From NCBI GenBank assembly GCA_902478875.1, contig CABSMZ010000008.1:1-25442 (forward strand): a stretch of DNA of 25,442 nt, written 5' to 3'. Below are positions 1 to 7,395 of this stretch, in pieces; the first letter of the stretch is position 1, and every line of letters starts with the position of its first letter. Source of the DNA: an uncultured Collinsella sp. (GTDB lineage: Bacteria; Actinomycetota; Coriobacteriia; Coriobacteriales; Coriobacteriaceae). A program made the translations under genes and the position numbers. The notes under the pieces are model-generated. The model was not told the DNA's origin, searched no databases, and saw only the letters and a list, made by a program, of their open reading frames with translations.

Positions 1-9
1 CTCTCTCCG

Positions 10-42
10 TCGTCGGCAGCGTCAGATGTGTATAAGAGACAG
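10..42 (+). other. Nextera/Tn5 library adapter (artefact)
   Basis: These bases match the Illumina Nextera read-1 adapter, ending in the 19-bp Tn5 mosaic end AGATGTGTATAAGAGACAG. They are not genomic. Positions 1-9 are probably also non-genomic, since they lie outside the adapter. The adapter fuses artificially in frame to the end of the neighbouring minus-strand gene and supplies its apparent stop codon. Confidence 0.97.
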
Positions 43-717
43 CAACAGATACGAGTAGAGGTAGACGGCTCCAACCGAACCAAACGCCAGAACCGCAATC
101 ACCGCGGCGACGACTTCACTCGAAAGCACGCTGCCTGCCACGCCCATCACAATCAGGCCAATACCCAGCACCATAAAGCAGGCGCCGCCAAAACGCTGCG
201 TACGGCGCCAGTTTTCGGGATCGGCAAGCGCCCAAGGTGTCTTGATACCGAGCGTATAGTTCTGCTTCACACGCGGCAAGTAGTTGCCTACGCCGATGAA
301 CAGCAAACCGACAACACCGGAAATCAGCACGTTGACCGAACCGACCGCCGGCACCACGCCCCAGACCGTAAGCTCTCCCAGCCAGCTTATGGCGCACATG
401 AACAAGGTGAAGGCGATTACGAAGCCCTGATAGAACTTGCCCGAGGTTCGATATGCCTCACCTTTGGGGTCGATGCGCGGCACCACGCAGAACATTGCGA
501 GAAGCGCCAGAGGCAGCACGCCGAGCGCGGAGGCCATCCAGCTAGGACCCCAACCGTCGACGGCGCCGTTCGCGCCCCAGTGCGTGGGAATCTGCGCAGG
601 CAAGCTCGGCATCACCATGAGGTGCGCTACGACATTGGCGACGCACAGAGCGACCAGCGCAATCCACACGCGCGACGATACCCCCGTGGGGTGAATGCCC
701 TTGTTTTCGTTATTCAT
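43..717 (-). CDS. SdpI/DUF1648 family membrane protein, 3' end cut off
   Basis: This is a polytopic membrane protein of the SdpI family. In Bacillus subtilis SdpI gives immunity to the SdpC toxin and sequesters its repressor SdpR. An N-terminal DUF1648 part includes the motif IPTHWGANGAVDGWG. It is followed by several hydrophobic segments and the SdpI signature, NYLPRVKQNYTLGIKTPW then NWRRTQRFGG. The ATG at 717 is chosen because GAAGGTGATAAGG precedes it; a GTG nine bases upstream is possible. The start overlaps the end of the ArsR gene by 8 bp, so the two are translationally coupled. The last apparent residues (LSLIHI) are adapter translation. The true C-terminus lies outside the window. 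No toxin gene is visible nearby, so the role could be signalling or envelope stress rather than immunity. Confidence 0.85.
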
Positions 718-988
718 CCTTATCACCTTCCGTGTTTGTAAAGCCCATAAACCAACCGATCAAGTCCTGCATGACGGTGGTGTTTAAGCTGTAAACGATG
801 TTTTGGCCATGGCGCTCGTCGATCACCAACCCGGCGTTTTTGAGCGTCGCCAAGTGATGGCTCAGCGACGGCTTACTGATATCGAAATGCTCGGCAAGCT
901 CCCCCGCCGTGCAATTGCCCTCGCGCAGCAACTCCAAAATGCGCCGTCGCGTTGGATCGGCAAGCGCCTTAAAACCCTCTCCCGGCAT
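710..988 (-). CDS. ArsR-family transcriptional regulator, SdpR-like autorepressor
   Basis: This is a 92-residue winged-helix repressor. The motif FKALADPTRRRILELL opens the domain, and the recognition helix is in FDISKPSLSHHLATLKNAGL, followed by a beta-wing around ERHGQNIVYSL. There is no CxC metal-binding motif of the ArsR/SmtB metal sensors. That fits the SdpR/YvaN-like subgroup, in which the partner membrane protein controls the regulator. The ATG at 988 is preferred because AGGAGG lies four bases upstream; the ATG codons at 1006 and 1003 have no comparable site. It is the first gene of a two-gene operon with the SdpI-like gene, and the coding regions overlap. An inverted repeat over the -35 element upstream is a plausible autoregulatory operator. 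Confidence 0.88.
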   Translation of the reverse strand: MPGEGFKALADPTRRRILELLREGNCTAGELAEHFDISKPSLSHHLATLKNAGLVIDERHGQNIVYSLNTTVMQDLIGWFMGFTNTEGDKDE

Positions 989-1022
989 AAGACCTCCTCT
1001 CATCATCTCTCATGACGTGCAC

Positions 1023-1060
1023 ACTATACTCAATATTTAGATGTTTGTCTAACTATCTAA
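1023..1060 (-). promoter_or_regulatory. Promoter and putative ArsR operator of the sdpRI-like operon
   Basis: On the minus strand a -35 TAGACA (1051-1046) is separated by exactly 17 bp from a -10 TATAGT (1028-1023). The -35 sits inside an imperfect inverted repeat with arms TTAGAT and ATCTAA spanning 1037-1060. A repressor bound there would block RNA polymerase. Assignment to the ArsR protein is inferred from position. Confidence 0.6.
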
Positions 1061-1095
1061 TCGCAATGCTTCAAACCACATCAAAGCAAACGCCA

Positions 1096-1123
1096 TCGCA
1101 ACCTATGGGCGATTACCTATAAT
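1096..1123 (+). promoter_or_regulatory. Candidate promoter of tcdA-tatD
   Basis: A perfect TATAAT -10 hexamer occurs at 1118-1123, 43 bp upstream of the tcdA start. The -35 is weak (TCGCAA at 1096-1101, 16-bp spacer). It is the only reasonable promoter for this rightward pair in the short gap after the divergent ArsR operon. Confidence 0.4.
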
Positions 1124-1166
1124 GGCGATAGCTAAAACACGACCGACTCCCCATCGGAGGATATCT

Positions 1167-1964
1167 ATGACCGAAACCACAGCCGCAGCCGCCATCGAGA
1201 CACGCGACACCAAGCTCGAGATTATCATGGGCCGCGAGGCACTCGATAAGCTCGCCGATGCTACGGTGCTAGTGCTCGGCTGCGGAGGCGTGGGATCCAA
1301 CTGCTGCGAGGCACTCGCCCGCGGCGGCATCGGTCATTTCGTCATTCTGGATAAGGACATCATCGCGCCCAGCAATATCAATCGCCAGGCCATCGCCTTT
1401 CACAGCACCGTCGGCAAGCGCAAAGTCGACGTCATGGAGGCTATGATTCACGACATCAACCCTACCGCTACTGTCATCAAGCGCACCGAATACCTGCTGA
1501 GCGACAACATCGATGATTTCTTCGCGAGCGTTTTGGAGCAGACGGACGGCAAGCTCGACTACGTCGTCGACGCCATCGACACCATCTCGGCCAAGCTCAC
1601 CATTGCCAAATATGCTCAGGACTACGACATTCGTTTGGTTAGCTCCATGGGCGGGGCCAACAAGCTCCATCCCGAGTGCCTCCGCTTTGCCGACATTTTC
1701 GATACGGTACGTGACCCCATGAGCCGCATCATGCGCAAAGAATGCAAGAAGCGCAGAATCAAGAGCCTGCATGTACTGTTTAGCTGCGAGGAATCGGTTA
1801 AGACACAGCCCCGCGACCCTTCCAACATCCACGAGCGCACCGAGCTGGGAACCGCCAGCTTTATGCCGCCCATCATGGGCCAGATGATTGCCGGCGAGGT
1901 TATCCGCCAGATCAGCGGCCGCGGCACTGAGCGCGTACGCTCCGATGGCCAACGTCTGGACTAG
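1167..1964 (+). CDS. tcdA: tRNA threonylcarbamoyladenosine dehydratase (ThiF/MoeB-like E1 fold)
   Basis: The product is a cytoplasmic ATP-dependent enzyme that cyclises t6A37 in tRNA to ct6A (E. coli TcdA, formerly CsdL/YgdL). This 265-residue protein has the adenylation-domain motifs in order. The nucleotide-binding glycine loop GCGGVGSN lies near residues 38-45. DKDIIAPSNINRQ lies near 62-74, carrying the Asp, Asn and Arg residues that hold ATP. The TcdA-type motif SSMGGANKLHP follows, then the Cys-containing C-terminal part. There is no rhodanese or ubiquitin-like partner nearby, which argues against MoeB or ThiF proper. The ATG at 1167 is used because GGAGG is six bases upstream; an in-frame start at 1122 lacks a site. 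It is 14 bp from the tatD-family gene, so probably an operon. Confidence 0.9.
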   Translation: MTETTAAAAIETRDTKLEIIMGREALDKLADATVLVLGCGGVGSNCCEALARGGIGHFVILDKDIIAPSNINRQAIAFHSTVGKRKVDVMEAMIHDINPTATVIKRTEYLLSDNIDDFFASVLEQTDGKLDYVVDAIDTISAKLTIAKYAQDYDIRLVSSMGGANKLHPECLRFADIFDTVRDPMSRIMRKECKKRRIKSLHVLFSCEESVKTQPRDPSNIHERTELGTASFMPPIMGQMIAGEVIRQISGRGTERVRSDGQRLD

Positions 1965-1978
1965 CGGAGCGCACCGAG

Positions 1979-2761
1979 ATGGAGCCCCGGTTATTTGATG
2001 CACACTGCCATCTTGATTTAATGGCTCACCCGGACGCCGTTGCCGATGAGGCGACGGCGCTGGGCTTGGGTCTATTTGACTGCGGCGTCAATCCGCGCGA
2101 CTTTTCGGCCGCAAACGAGCGCGCCTGTCGCCAACCAGGCATCATCGCCGGCGTTGGGCTTCACCCCTGGTGGCTCGCCGATGGCCACTGCGGTTTTGTC
2201 GAAGTCAATCTGCTTTGCGAAGTTGCTGCCCAAGAACGCTACATCGGCGAAGTCGGACTCGACTTTTCCGCGCGCTTTGCTGGAAGTGAGCCGCTACAAA
2301 TACAGGCACTTAACCGGCTCTGCGATGCGCTCGTGCAGCATCCTCTTACCGGGCGCGTAATATCAATTCACGCCGTTCGTTCGGCAGGAGCCGTACTGGA
2401 CGTCCTCGAATCGCATGGACTACTCATCCCAAACCCCGACTTCCCCGTTATCATCTTCCACTGGTTTAGCGGCACTTCGGACGAACTCGCCCGCGCGCGT
2501 GATGCGGGCTGTATTTTTTCCGTCAACGAACGCATGCTTGCGTCTAAACGTGGTCGCGAATATGCCCGACAGATTCCACCCGACCGTTTACTGCTCGAGA
2601 CCGATGCGCCGGCCGAGCCAAACACAGAAACAAGCGCGCAATCGCTCATCAGATCGCTCACAAGGACCTCGATGCGCATTGCCTCGCTCAAAAACTGCGA
2701 TGCAAAGCGCATTGAGTCGGCAGTTTTAGCAAATGCGCGCTCTGTTTTTAGCCTTCGCTAA
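1979..2761 (+). CDS. TatD-family metal-dependent deoxyribonuclease/hydrolase
   Basis: This is a 260-residue TIM-barrel metallohydrolase of the TatD family (3'-5' DNase and related quality-control nucleases). All expected metal ligands are visible: HxH at residues 9 and 11 (FDAHCHLD), Glu91 in IGEVGLD, His131 in ISIHAVRS, His161 in FHWFSG and Asp209 in LETDAPAE. GVGLHPWW is the usual substrate-pocket motif. Its length is typical of the family. It follows tcdA after 14 bp with no terminator between, so the two are probably co-transcribed. The exact substrate (DNA, or D-aminoacyl-tRNA as for some homologues) cannot be read from the sequence. The MITE-like element begins six bases after the stop codon. 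Confidence 0.88.
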   Translation: MEPRLFDAHCHLDLMAHPDAVADEATALGLGLFDCGVNPRDFSAANERACRQPGIIAGVGLHPWWLADGHCGFVEVNLLCEVAAQERYIGEVGLDFSARFAGSEPLQIQALNRLCDALVQHPLTGRVISIHAVRSAGAVLDVLESHGLLIPNPDFPVIIFHWFSGTSDELARARDAGCIFSVNERMLASKRGREYARQIPPDRLLLETDAPAEPNTETSAQSLIRSLTRTSMRIASLKNCDAKRIESAVLANARSVFSLR

Positions 2762-2766
2762 CCCCT

Positions 2767-2996
2767 GTGGTCAAAAAATGTCAAATATGAGTACTGTTAC
2801 CGAAACGGATACATTACTTTGAGCTTTCCGATCACCAGAATGATCTACGATTGTCCATTAACTAACACTTTTACAGTCATTCCTCCTACATTTTCGCAAG
2901 TTTAAACCCCTCCAAACGCTTAAATCACGTCTGAAGGGGTCAATTATGCTGCGACTAAATTAGTCACAGTACTCATATTTGGCATTTTTTGACCAC
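2767..2996. repeat. 230-bp MITE-like element with 34-bp terminal inverted repeats
   Basis: The left end (2767-2800) and the reverse complement of the right end (2963-2996) agree at 32 of 34 positions; both begin GTGGTCAAAAAATG. The interior is AT-rich compared with the flanking genes. It contains a second hairpin (arms 2906-2918 and 2928-2940, 11 of 13 paired) and a small palindrome GACTAA-A-TTAGTC at 2953-2965. No gene of useful size fits inside. Reading inward, both ends contain ATGAGTACTGT followed by only 10-11 codons, with no ribosome binding site. This is the architecture of a non-autonomous mobile element or a structured intergenic repeat. No target-site duplication is evident. Confidence 0.65.
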
Positions 2997-3000
2997 CGAG

Positions 3001-3032
3001 TCACAGGGAGGCGCCAATGCGCCTCCCTGTGA
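3001..3032 (-). terminator. Hairpin downstream of the frlD-like gene
   Basis: A perfect 14-bp stem (TCACAGGGAGGCGC, 3001-3014, with its complement at 3019-3032) closes a CAAT loop, eight bases after the kinase stop codon. No U-tract follows on either strand. It is therefore a strong hairpin that probably ends or protects the frl transcript, not a textbook intrinsic terminator. Confidence 0.6.
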
Positions 3033-3040
3033 CCGTTCGG

Positions 3041-3904
3041 CTATTCGGCGATCGGCGCTCCGTGGCCCCAAGAACCTTCCATGCCGCACACGGTCGAGGC
3101 AAACCCGGCAGCAAAGTCGAGCGCGCGCTCGATGGCCTCGGCGCCATCCTCACCACGCTTGGCGGAATCGAGATAGCACATCAAAAACGAGGTGAGGAAC
3201 GAGTCGCCCGCCCCCATGGTGTCCTTCATGTCCGTTACCGGTTTAGCCAGCTGGCGGTAATAGCGCTCGCCGTCGTAAGCAATGCAGCCCTCGGCGCCCG
3301 CCGTAGCCGACACAAAACGCGGACCCAGGCCCTTCACCCATGCCAAACGTTCGCGAATCTCGTCCTCACTCGCGGCATCAGCCGCACTAAAGAAAGCGAA
3401 ATCGACGTAGGGCGCAATCTGCTCGTAGTACTCGTCGGTGGAGTCGTCCGAAAAGTCAAAAGAGACCGTGACGCCCGCAGCCTTCAACTTGGGCAGCTCG
3501 CGCTCGGTGAAGCAATAGTTGCCCGAATGAACCACATCGAACTGCTTCATGTACGCAAGGTCAAAGCGATCGAGGACATAGCGCGCATCGCCACGGATAC
3601 CGCCCTCGTTGGAGCCAAGGAAGACACGGTCACCGTCAACGACGGTCACGCGAGCCGCTCCGTTCTCGCCAATCATCTGCTCGCACTTGTCAAGCTCGAT
3701 ACCCTCATCCTCGAGGCTTGCAATGACATGCTCGGCAGCGGCATCATTGCCAAAAATGCCCATGTATGCGGAGCGTGCGGCACCGCATTTCTTGGCATAA
3801 ACGGCGAAGTTCACCGCATTGCCGCCGGGATACATGGTGTGGATATGCTCATAGCGATCGACGACGTTGTCGCCAAATCCGAGCGCGTTAACGTTAAATG
3901 CCAT
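3041..3904 (-). CDS. frlD: PfkB-family sugar kinase, FrlD-like fructoselysine 6-kinase
   Basis: The predicted activity is ATP-dependent phosphorylation of an Amadori product such as N-epsilon-fructoselysine at C6, in the cytoplasm. The 287-residue protein has both PfkB signatures: PGGNAVNFAVYAKK near residues 26-39 and DTMGAGDSF near 228-236. The catalytic Asp would be residue 234. Details recall E. coli FrlD beyond the general family: the GDNVVDRY opening, SFDFSD, PYVDFAFFS and the closing GSWG. The ATG at 3904 is preceded by AAGGAG. It is the last gene of the operon, 14 bp after the deglycase. FrlB- and FrlC-like neighbours make this assignment much stronger than the kinase alone would. Another ketose-amine substrate is the main alternative. 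Confidence 0.82.
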   Translation of the reverse strand: MAFNVNALGFGDNVVDRYEHIHTMYPGGNAVNFAVYAKKCGAARSAYMGIFGNDAAAEHVIASLEDEGIELDKCEQMIGENGAARVTVVDGDRVFLGSNEGGIRGDARYVLDRFDLAYMKQFDVVHSGNYCFTERELPKLKAAGVTVSFDFSDDSTDEYYEQIAPYVDFAFFSAADAASEDEIRERLAWVKGLGPRFVSATAGAEGCIAYDGERYYRQLAKPVTDMKDTMGAGDSFLTSFLMCYLDSAKRGEDGAEAIERALDFAAGFASTVCGMEGSWGHGAPIAE

Positions 3905-3918
3905 GGCCTTTGCTCCTT

Positions 3919-4887
3919 CTAGTACTCGACAACACCCATATAGCGACGGAAATCGGGATCGTGATCAAACACCTTGCCGCGTGCGGCACGCAGCTCGCAG
4001 TTCATGGCGTAGAACAGCACCGGGTCCAGATAGGCACGGACGCTCGCCGGCACGGCTTCCATACCGTACTCCTTGGCATCGAGCACCATCAGCGTATCGG
4101 TATGCGTCTTAAGGAACGCCAGGGCGCGCTCGTCCATAGCACGGCACTCGCTGGAGCCCATCTGCAGGAAGTAAAAAACGCCATCCTGAGTAGCCTCGAA
4201 GGGACCGTGGAAGTACTCGGCAGAGTGGATGTAGCTGCAGTGCTGCCACTGCATCTCCATAAGAGAGCAGATAGCGAAACCGTAGGTCTGGCTAAAGTTG
4301 GGACCGCTGCCCAGAATGTAGAAGAACTCGTGCTCCTGGCAAAGCTTGGCAAAACGATCGCCCAGCTCGGCATTTACCTTCTCACGTGCCGGGGGAAGAA
4401 TCTTATCCATCTCGGCGATACCGGCATACATATCGGCAAGATCGGCGTAGCCCTCCTGTTGATCGAGCAGCTCGGCCGCAAGCGACAGCGAAATGCCAGC
4501 GGGGACCTCGGCCTGCGGCACGCCCTCGCCCCACGGGTAGACCCACGTGGTCCACTTGCCGGAGTCAATCTTGGATCCAGCGTTGTCGGTCTGGGCGATT
4601 ACCGTAGCGCCGGCAGCAAGGGCAATCTCACAGCCCTCGACGACCTCGGGGGTGTTGCCACTGTGGCTGCAAGCAATGACCAGGGATTTCTCACCTAAGC
4701 GGCGTGGGCGCATGATATCAAACTCGCGAGCCGTATAGATATACGAAGTGAAGGTGGTTGCCTCGCGCTGCAGAAGCTCATGAGCCGGGATCAAATCGAT
4801 CATGGAGCCACCGCAAGCAATCCAGTAGACGCTGTCGAACTTGCCCTTCTCGGCAATTGCCTCTTTGATCAGATCGTGTGCGTTCAT
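3919..4887 (-). CDS. frlB: SIS-domain fructosamine-6-phosphate deglycase, FrlB-like
   Basis: The predicted reaction is cleavage of fructoselysine 6-phosphate to glucose 6-phosphate and lysine. The 322-residue protein has two SIS domains. The first holds the phosphosugar loop CSHSGNTPEV (about residues 73-82). The second contains HSAEYFHGPFE (about 221-231), whose Glu224 and His227 correspond to the conserved SIS catalytic region. The C-terminal RRYMGVVEY closely resembles the end of E. coli FrlB as I recall it. The ATG at 4887 has AAAGGAA upstream; an upstream in-frame start at 4920 lacks a site. It sits between the epimerase (62-bp gap) and the kinase. A related deglycase specificity (glucoselysine-6-P or fructose-asparagine-6-P) is possible, but the kinase partner favours the Frl type. 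Confidence 0.85.
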   Translation of the reverse strand: MNAHDLIKEAIAEKGKFDSVYWIACGGSMIDLIPAHELLQREATTFTSYIYTAREFDIMRPRRLGEKSLVIACSHSGNTPEVVEGCEIALAAGATVIAQTDNAGSKIDSGKWTTWVYPWGEGVPQAEVPAGISLSLAAELLDQQEGYADLADMYAGIAEMDKILPPAREKVNAELGDRFAKLCQEHEFFYILGSGPNFSQTYGFAICSLMEMQWQHCSYIHSAEYFHGPFEATQDGVFYFLQMGSSECRAMDERALAFLKTHTDTLMVLDAKEYGMEAVPASVRAYLDPVLFYAMNCELRAARGKVFDHDPDFRRYMGVVEY

Positions 4888-4949
4888 ATCCAGTTCCTTT
4901 CTTGTTTGGCCCGCAATCAATGACGTTGGTTGCGTAGCCGATAGTTGTT

Positions 4950-5801
4950 TTAGTCAATCAGATATTTCTCGAATGCGGCCATGTTCTTGGCATCTGCCGC
5001 CGCGGGGTCATCGTAGTAACGACCGTCCGTGATTTCCTGGCCCAGCATGCCGTCGAAACCATGGGCGTTGAGTGTGGCGACGAAGGCGTCCATATCGTGC
5101 TTGCCATCGCCCCACACCAGATGGCCATACGGATCACCGTCGATAAAGTGCATCTCGTGTATTGCCCCATCACCAAAGGCGGCAAACCAGTCCTCGAGCG
5201 TCTCACCTGCAACGCCCATCGCGGTTGTATCAACCATGGGCTGTAAGTACGGGCTCGCAACCTCGTCAATCATGCGCTTCGCATCGGAAACCGTCGTCAC
5301 AAGGTTGCTCTCCTCGGGACGCAGGCTTTCCATCGTAAGCACCAAACCGTGCTCGCCGGCATACTCCGCCAGAATGGACAAGTGCTCGCGGCTGCGCTTC
5401 CAGGCTTCCTCGCGGTCCTCGTCCCAGTCGCCCCAGCCCGAGTTAACGGACATACGGTCGCACCCAAGTACCTCGGCAAGCTCAATGCCGTGCTTAAAGT
5501 ACGCCAGGCTGCGCTGTTCATGCAGCGGTTTGCGTGCGCAGTACTGCCAAGGATAGACAACATTCTCGGGGCACAGAGTACGATACCTAAGCCCACGGTC
5601 TGCAGCCTTTTTCGCCAGAACCTCAGCCTCAAAGTAGCCCGTGTGGTCGAGCGTCACATGCGGCTCCGCACACCACAGCTCAATGGACTCAAAGCCCAAA
5701 CGCTGCTGCACATCAAGGAAGTAATCGAGCGACCACATGATGTAGTGGATATTCATGCCCGCAATCTGCTCGCGGCGCAGCGTCGGCTTGGATTCAGACA
5801 T
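4950..5801 (-). CDS. frlC: Sugar-phosphate isomerase/epimerase fold, FrlC-like fructoselysine 3-epimerase
   Basis: This is a 283-residue AP-endonuclease-2-like TIM barrel. E. coli FrlC interconverts fructoselysine and psicoselysine, so psicoselysine can enter the same pathway. The four expected metal ligands are present: Glu158 in MESLRPEESN, Asp191 in MVDTTAM, His218 in MHFIDGD and Glu256 in GQEITDG. The ESN after the first ligand is also shared with FrlC. The ATG at 5801 has AAGGAGG upstream, inside the end of the amidohydrolase gene, whose stop is only one base away, so translation is probably coupled. A different ketose 3-epimerase specificity cannot be excluded from sequence alone. Confidence 0.8.
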   Translation of the reverse strand: MSESKPTLRREQIAGMNIHYIMWSLDYFLDVQQRLGFESIELWCAEPHVTLDHTGYFEAEVLAKKAADRGLRYRTLCPENVVYPWQYCARKPLHEQRSLAYFKHGIELAEVLGCDRMSVNSGWGDWDEDREEAWKRSREHLSILAEYAGEHGLVLTMESLRPEESNLVTTVSDAKRMIDEVASPYLQPMVDTTAMGVAGETLEDWFAAFGDGAIHEMHFIDGDPYGHLVWGDGKHDMDAFVATLNAHGFDGMLGQEITDGRYYDDPAAADAKNMAAFEKYLID

Positions 5802-5802
5802 C

Positions 5803-7386
5803 TTATGCCTCCTTGTTTCGAGCGAACACGATTTGTCCGTCCGACATCGTCATATCAACCGCAAGATCGCGTGCATCGCGATAATCGAGGTCGAACACAT
5901 CCCGATCGAGCACGCAGATATCGGCAAGCTTGCCAACCTCAAGCGTACCCAGCTCGTCTTCGCGCATCAGATCGTACGCGCCCCCGGCAGTCCAAGCACG
6001 CAAGAGCTCGACAAGCGTCAGCGCGTTGGCCTCATTCACGGGCAACCCATCGTCGAAGTATCCGCCGCACGCGCTGTAGATTGACTCGCCCAGGCTCGGA
6101 ATCAGCAGCGGCAAATCCGTACCACAGCACACCGTGCATCCGGAATCTTCCATGCCGCGGCGATTCCAGCTGTGCAAAAGTCGCGTCTCGCCAATTTGTC
6201 GACGCATCATCGACAGGCAATCCTCGCGCCGGTCCAGCGTCAGAATCTGCGGATAGACCTCACAAATTCCACCTAACTTGCCAAACTCGACAAGGTCGGT
6301 CGGGTCAGAGTTCTCGAGATCGGTAATCGCATGGCGGCGAAGCAACCGTCCATGCTCGTCTCGAGGCAGCGAGGCATAGAGCGCCACGGTGCGACGAACG
6401 GCGCCATCGCCCTGGCAATGCAAGGAATATCGGAAGCCGTCAGCATCAATTGCGCGCAGCTCGTTCTCAATCAGATCCCACTCGGGCTCCTCGACAACCG
6501 TCTTGCCGGCAGCTCCCGCATCGGCCGTGTCCTCATAGGGATCAATCATCTCGGCAAGCCCCGCCCATACGCCGCGATCGGTCATACGGTTGAAGCCAGA
6601 AAAACGAACGAACGGTCCCCGGAAGCGCTCTCGTGCCTCGCGGGCATATGCCAGATTTGCACCGGCACCCACCGGCTGCGACATCATAGAGACGCGAACC
6701 GTCAGCTCACCAGATTCCTCACGGCGAGCCATTTCGTCGGCAAAGCCGTAGTAGTCATCAAACGCCATCTCCTTGATGGCGGTAACGCCGCGCTCGTTAA
6801 GCATGCTCATGTAGTCCGAATACCCGGCGCGCACCTCGGGTAGCGCGAGGAAATCGCTCATCATGCGCCAGATCTTCTCGGCATAGCACGCCTGCGGTGT
6901 AAAGCCGTATCGCGCACTGGCGGCAGCATTGAGAACGCAGGTCTCCGCACCCGATGTAAAGCAAACGACAGGGATATCGCCAAAACAATCGTCAAACACA
7001 GCTGCCGTATTTGCGTTCTCGGCATCCGACGCCAACATTTCGGGTAGGCTGTGGCCAAAAGCCGCCGCACAATCCGGATGATCTTCTTTCCATGCACGCA
7101 AGAGCGACACGGCCTCTTTGGCATCGGCGATGCCGGACAGATCAGACCCCAACGTCCGCAGCGCCCAGCCTGTATAGAAGGTATGCACATCGATCAGGCC
7201 GGGCATGACGGTGCGGTCGCCCAGGTCAACTACCTCGTCCGCTTGGGTCAAATACGAAGCTACCTCACACTTGGTGCCAACAGCCTCAATTCGATTGCCA
7301 CGGACCGCTACGAAACCTTCAAACGGCAGGTCCCCCGTACCGGTAAAGACGCTCTTAGACGTCAGGACCGTTAAACGATCAGACAT
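5803..7386 (-). CDS. YtcJ-like amidohydrolase with an altered HxH motif
   Basis: This 527-residue cytoplasmic protein belongs to the amidohydrolase superfamily, YtcJ/amidohydrolase-3 type. A beta-sandwich start (about 1-60) leads into PGLIDVHTF, then LHCQGDGAV (His323), RRHAITD (His352) and CGTDLP (Asp424). The C-terminal beta-sandwich has GTLEVGKLADICVLD. The first metal site is odd: the usual H-x-H is H68-T-F70, so the second histidine is phenylalanine. The remaining ligands look intact, so it may use one metal or have changed chemistry. The start at 7386 has AGGTGG upstream and lies nine bases after the transporter stop. Its place inside the operon suggests a role in preparing or releasing a blocked or conjugated Amadori substrate. 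That role is inference, and no substrate is known. Confidence 0.75.
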   Translation of the reverse strand: MSDRLTVLTSKSVFTGTGDLPFEGFVAVRGNRIEAVGTKCEVASYLTQADEVVDLGDRTVMPGLIDVHTFYTGWALRTLGSDLSGIADAKEAVSLLRAWKEDHPDCAAAFGHSLPEMLASDAENANTAAVFDDCFGDIPVVCFTSGAETCVLNAAASARYGFTPQACYAEKIWRMMSDFLALPEVRAGYSDYMSMLNERGVTAIKEMAFDDYYGFADEMARREESGELTVRVSMMSQPVGAGANLAYAREARERFRGPFVRFSGFNRMTDRGVWAGLAEMIDPYEDTADAGAAGKTVVEEPEWDLIENELRAIDADGFRYSLHCQGDGAVRRTVALYASLPRDEHGRLLRRHAITDLENSDPTDLVEFGKLGGICEVYPQILTLDRREDCLSMMRRQIGETRLLHSWNRRGMEDSGCTVCCGTDLPLLIPSLGESIYSACGGYFDDGLPVNEANALTLVELLRAWTAGGAYDLMREDELGTLEVGKLADICVLDRDVFDLDYRDARDLAVDMTMSDGQIVFARNKEA

Positions 7387-7395
7387 CACAACCAC

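Noticed and set aside
28..741. A plus-strand frame starting in the adapter
   Set aside because: It begins inside library adapter sequence and is antisense to the SdpI-like gene.
2779..2826. Tiny inward frames (MSTVTETDTLL and MSTVTNLVAA) at the two ends of the MITE-like element
   Set aside because: They are only 10-11 codons, lack ribosome binding sites and differ after the shared start. They are more simply explained by the inverted repeat itself.
2767..2996. CRISPR or integron attC interpretation of the inverted repeats
   Set aside because: There is no spaced direct repeat array and no core-site or integrase signature; one inverted pair only.
3001..3032. Calling this hairpin a standard Rho-independent terminator with high confidence
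   Set aside because: The stem is perfect, but no T-run follows on either strand, so the confidence was lowered.
3017..3922. A 301-codon plus-strand frame over frlD
   Set aside because: It is an antisense shadow starting inside the hairpin after frlD; the kinase motifs on the minus strand are clear.
5349..6326. A 325-codon plus-strand frame across frlC and the amidohydrolase
   Set aside because: It is Arg/Pro/Thr-rich with no recognisable motif, and antisense to two well-supported genes.
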